A DNA stretch of 6,254 nucleotides, taken from NCBI GenBank assembly GCA_020353135.1, contig CP070688.1, positions 2,730,518-2,736,771 on the forward strand, in the 5' to 3' direction. This document shows, piece after piece, positions 6,145 to 6,254 of this stretch (positions are counted from its first letter, which is position 1; each line of letters opens with the position of its first letter). The DNA is from Chloroflexota bacterium. Its GTDB lineage: Bacteria > Chloroflexota > Anaerolineae > Promineifilales > Promineifilaceae. Position numbers and translations under genes: made by a program. The notes under the pieces were generated by a model, which saw only the letters and a program-made list of their open reading frames with translations, did not search any database and was not told the origin of the DNA.

Positions 6145-6254
6145 ATGAAAAAACTCTATTGGGTAATAGCGCTCGCCATTGGTTTATTTTTACTCGCCGC
6201 CTGCCAGCCGGAAACGGTCGAAGTAGAGGTAACCCGGGTGGTCACGGAGACCAC
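6145..6254 (+). CDS. Lipoprotein, probable ABC substrate-binding protein (N-terminus only)
   Basis: Thirty-six codons are visible before the right edge. The start is set by AGGAGG six bases upstream (6133-6138). The peptide begins with Lys2-Lys3, then a hydrophobic run to LLAAC (16-20), a clean lipobox with Cys20 as the lipidated residue, so the mature protein should be anchored to the outer face of the cell membrane. Gln-Pro and an acidic, Val-rich linker (VEVEVTRVVTE, 25-35) follow, a style common in Chloroflexota solute-binding lipoproteins. The position 114 bases after the Dpp/Opp-type ATPase gene on the same strand suggests it is the extracytoplasmic binding protein of that importer, probably family 5 (peptide/nickel). 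The binding domain lies beyond the window, so this role is inferred from context. Confidence 0.8.
   Translation, partial: MKKLYWVIALAIGLFLLAACQPETVEVEVTRVVTET

Overview
The window reads as chromosomal DNA from a mid-to-high-GC bacterium, most likely a member of the Chloroflexota (Anaerolineae-like). That is inferred mainly from the lipoprotein starting near the right edge: a lipobox Cys followed directly by an acidic, valine-rich Val-Glu-Val-Thr-Arg-Val-Val type stretch, a style common in Chloroflexota solute-binding proteins. The fused Dpp-type ATPase fits but is not diagnostic. No rRNA, tRNA, CRISPR array, insertion sequence or phage gene was seen.

Layout. Two transcription units diverge from a 164-base intergenic region (1905-2068). 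Leftward (minus strand) are an alpha/beta hydrolase (822-1904), a flavin reductase-like FMN-binding protein (226-822) whose start overlaps the hydrolase stop by one base (TAATG), and, after a 62-base gap, a YHS-domain metal-binding protein that runs off the left edge (1-163). Rightward (plus strand) are an ArsR/SmtB-family repressor with an intact alpha-5 zinc site (2069-2446), a cation diffusion facilitator (CDF) zinc exporter with a very large His/Asp-rich N-terminal tail (2483-3925), a single-chain double-ATPase subunit of a Dpp/Opp-type ABC importer (3934-6030), and the first 36 codons of a lipoprotein that is probably its substrate-binding protein (6145 to the right edge). The YHS gene and the lipoprotein are both truncated by the window.

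How the parts fit. The repressor has the D-x-H-x10-H-x2-H pattern of CzrA-type zinc sensors. A good sigma-70-like promoter (TTGACT, 16 bases, TACAAT) lies upstream, and an imperfect palindrome close to the ArsR/SmtB operator core TGAACA-N2-TGTTCA sits where transcription should start. The simplest model is that excess zinc (or a similar divalent metal) releases the repressor and the CDF exporter is made. The ABC ATPase begins 8 bases after the CDF stop, so a peptide- or metal-chelate-type importer appears to be tied to the same metal-responsive unit. This coupling is the most interesting point in the window, but it could be simple read-through. Several small palindromes, including a hairpin whose loop is exactly the ABC stop codon, lie between the ATPase and lipoprotein genes and may tune their relative expression.

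I found no wholly unknown system. The genes belong to known families; the less ordinary aspects are the combination, the two-residue register of the His tail, and the control sequences.
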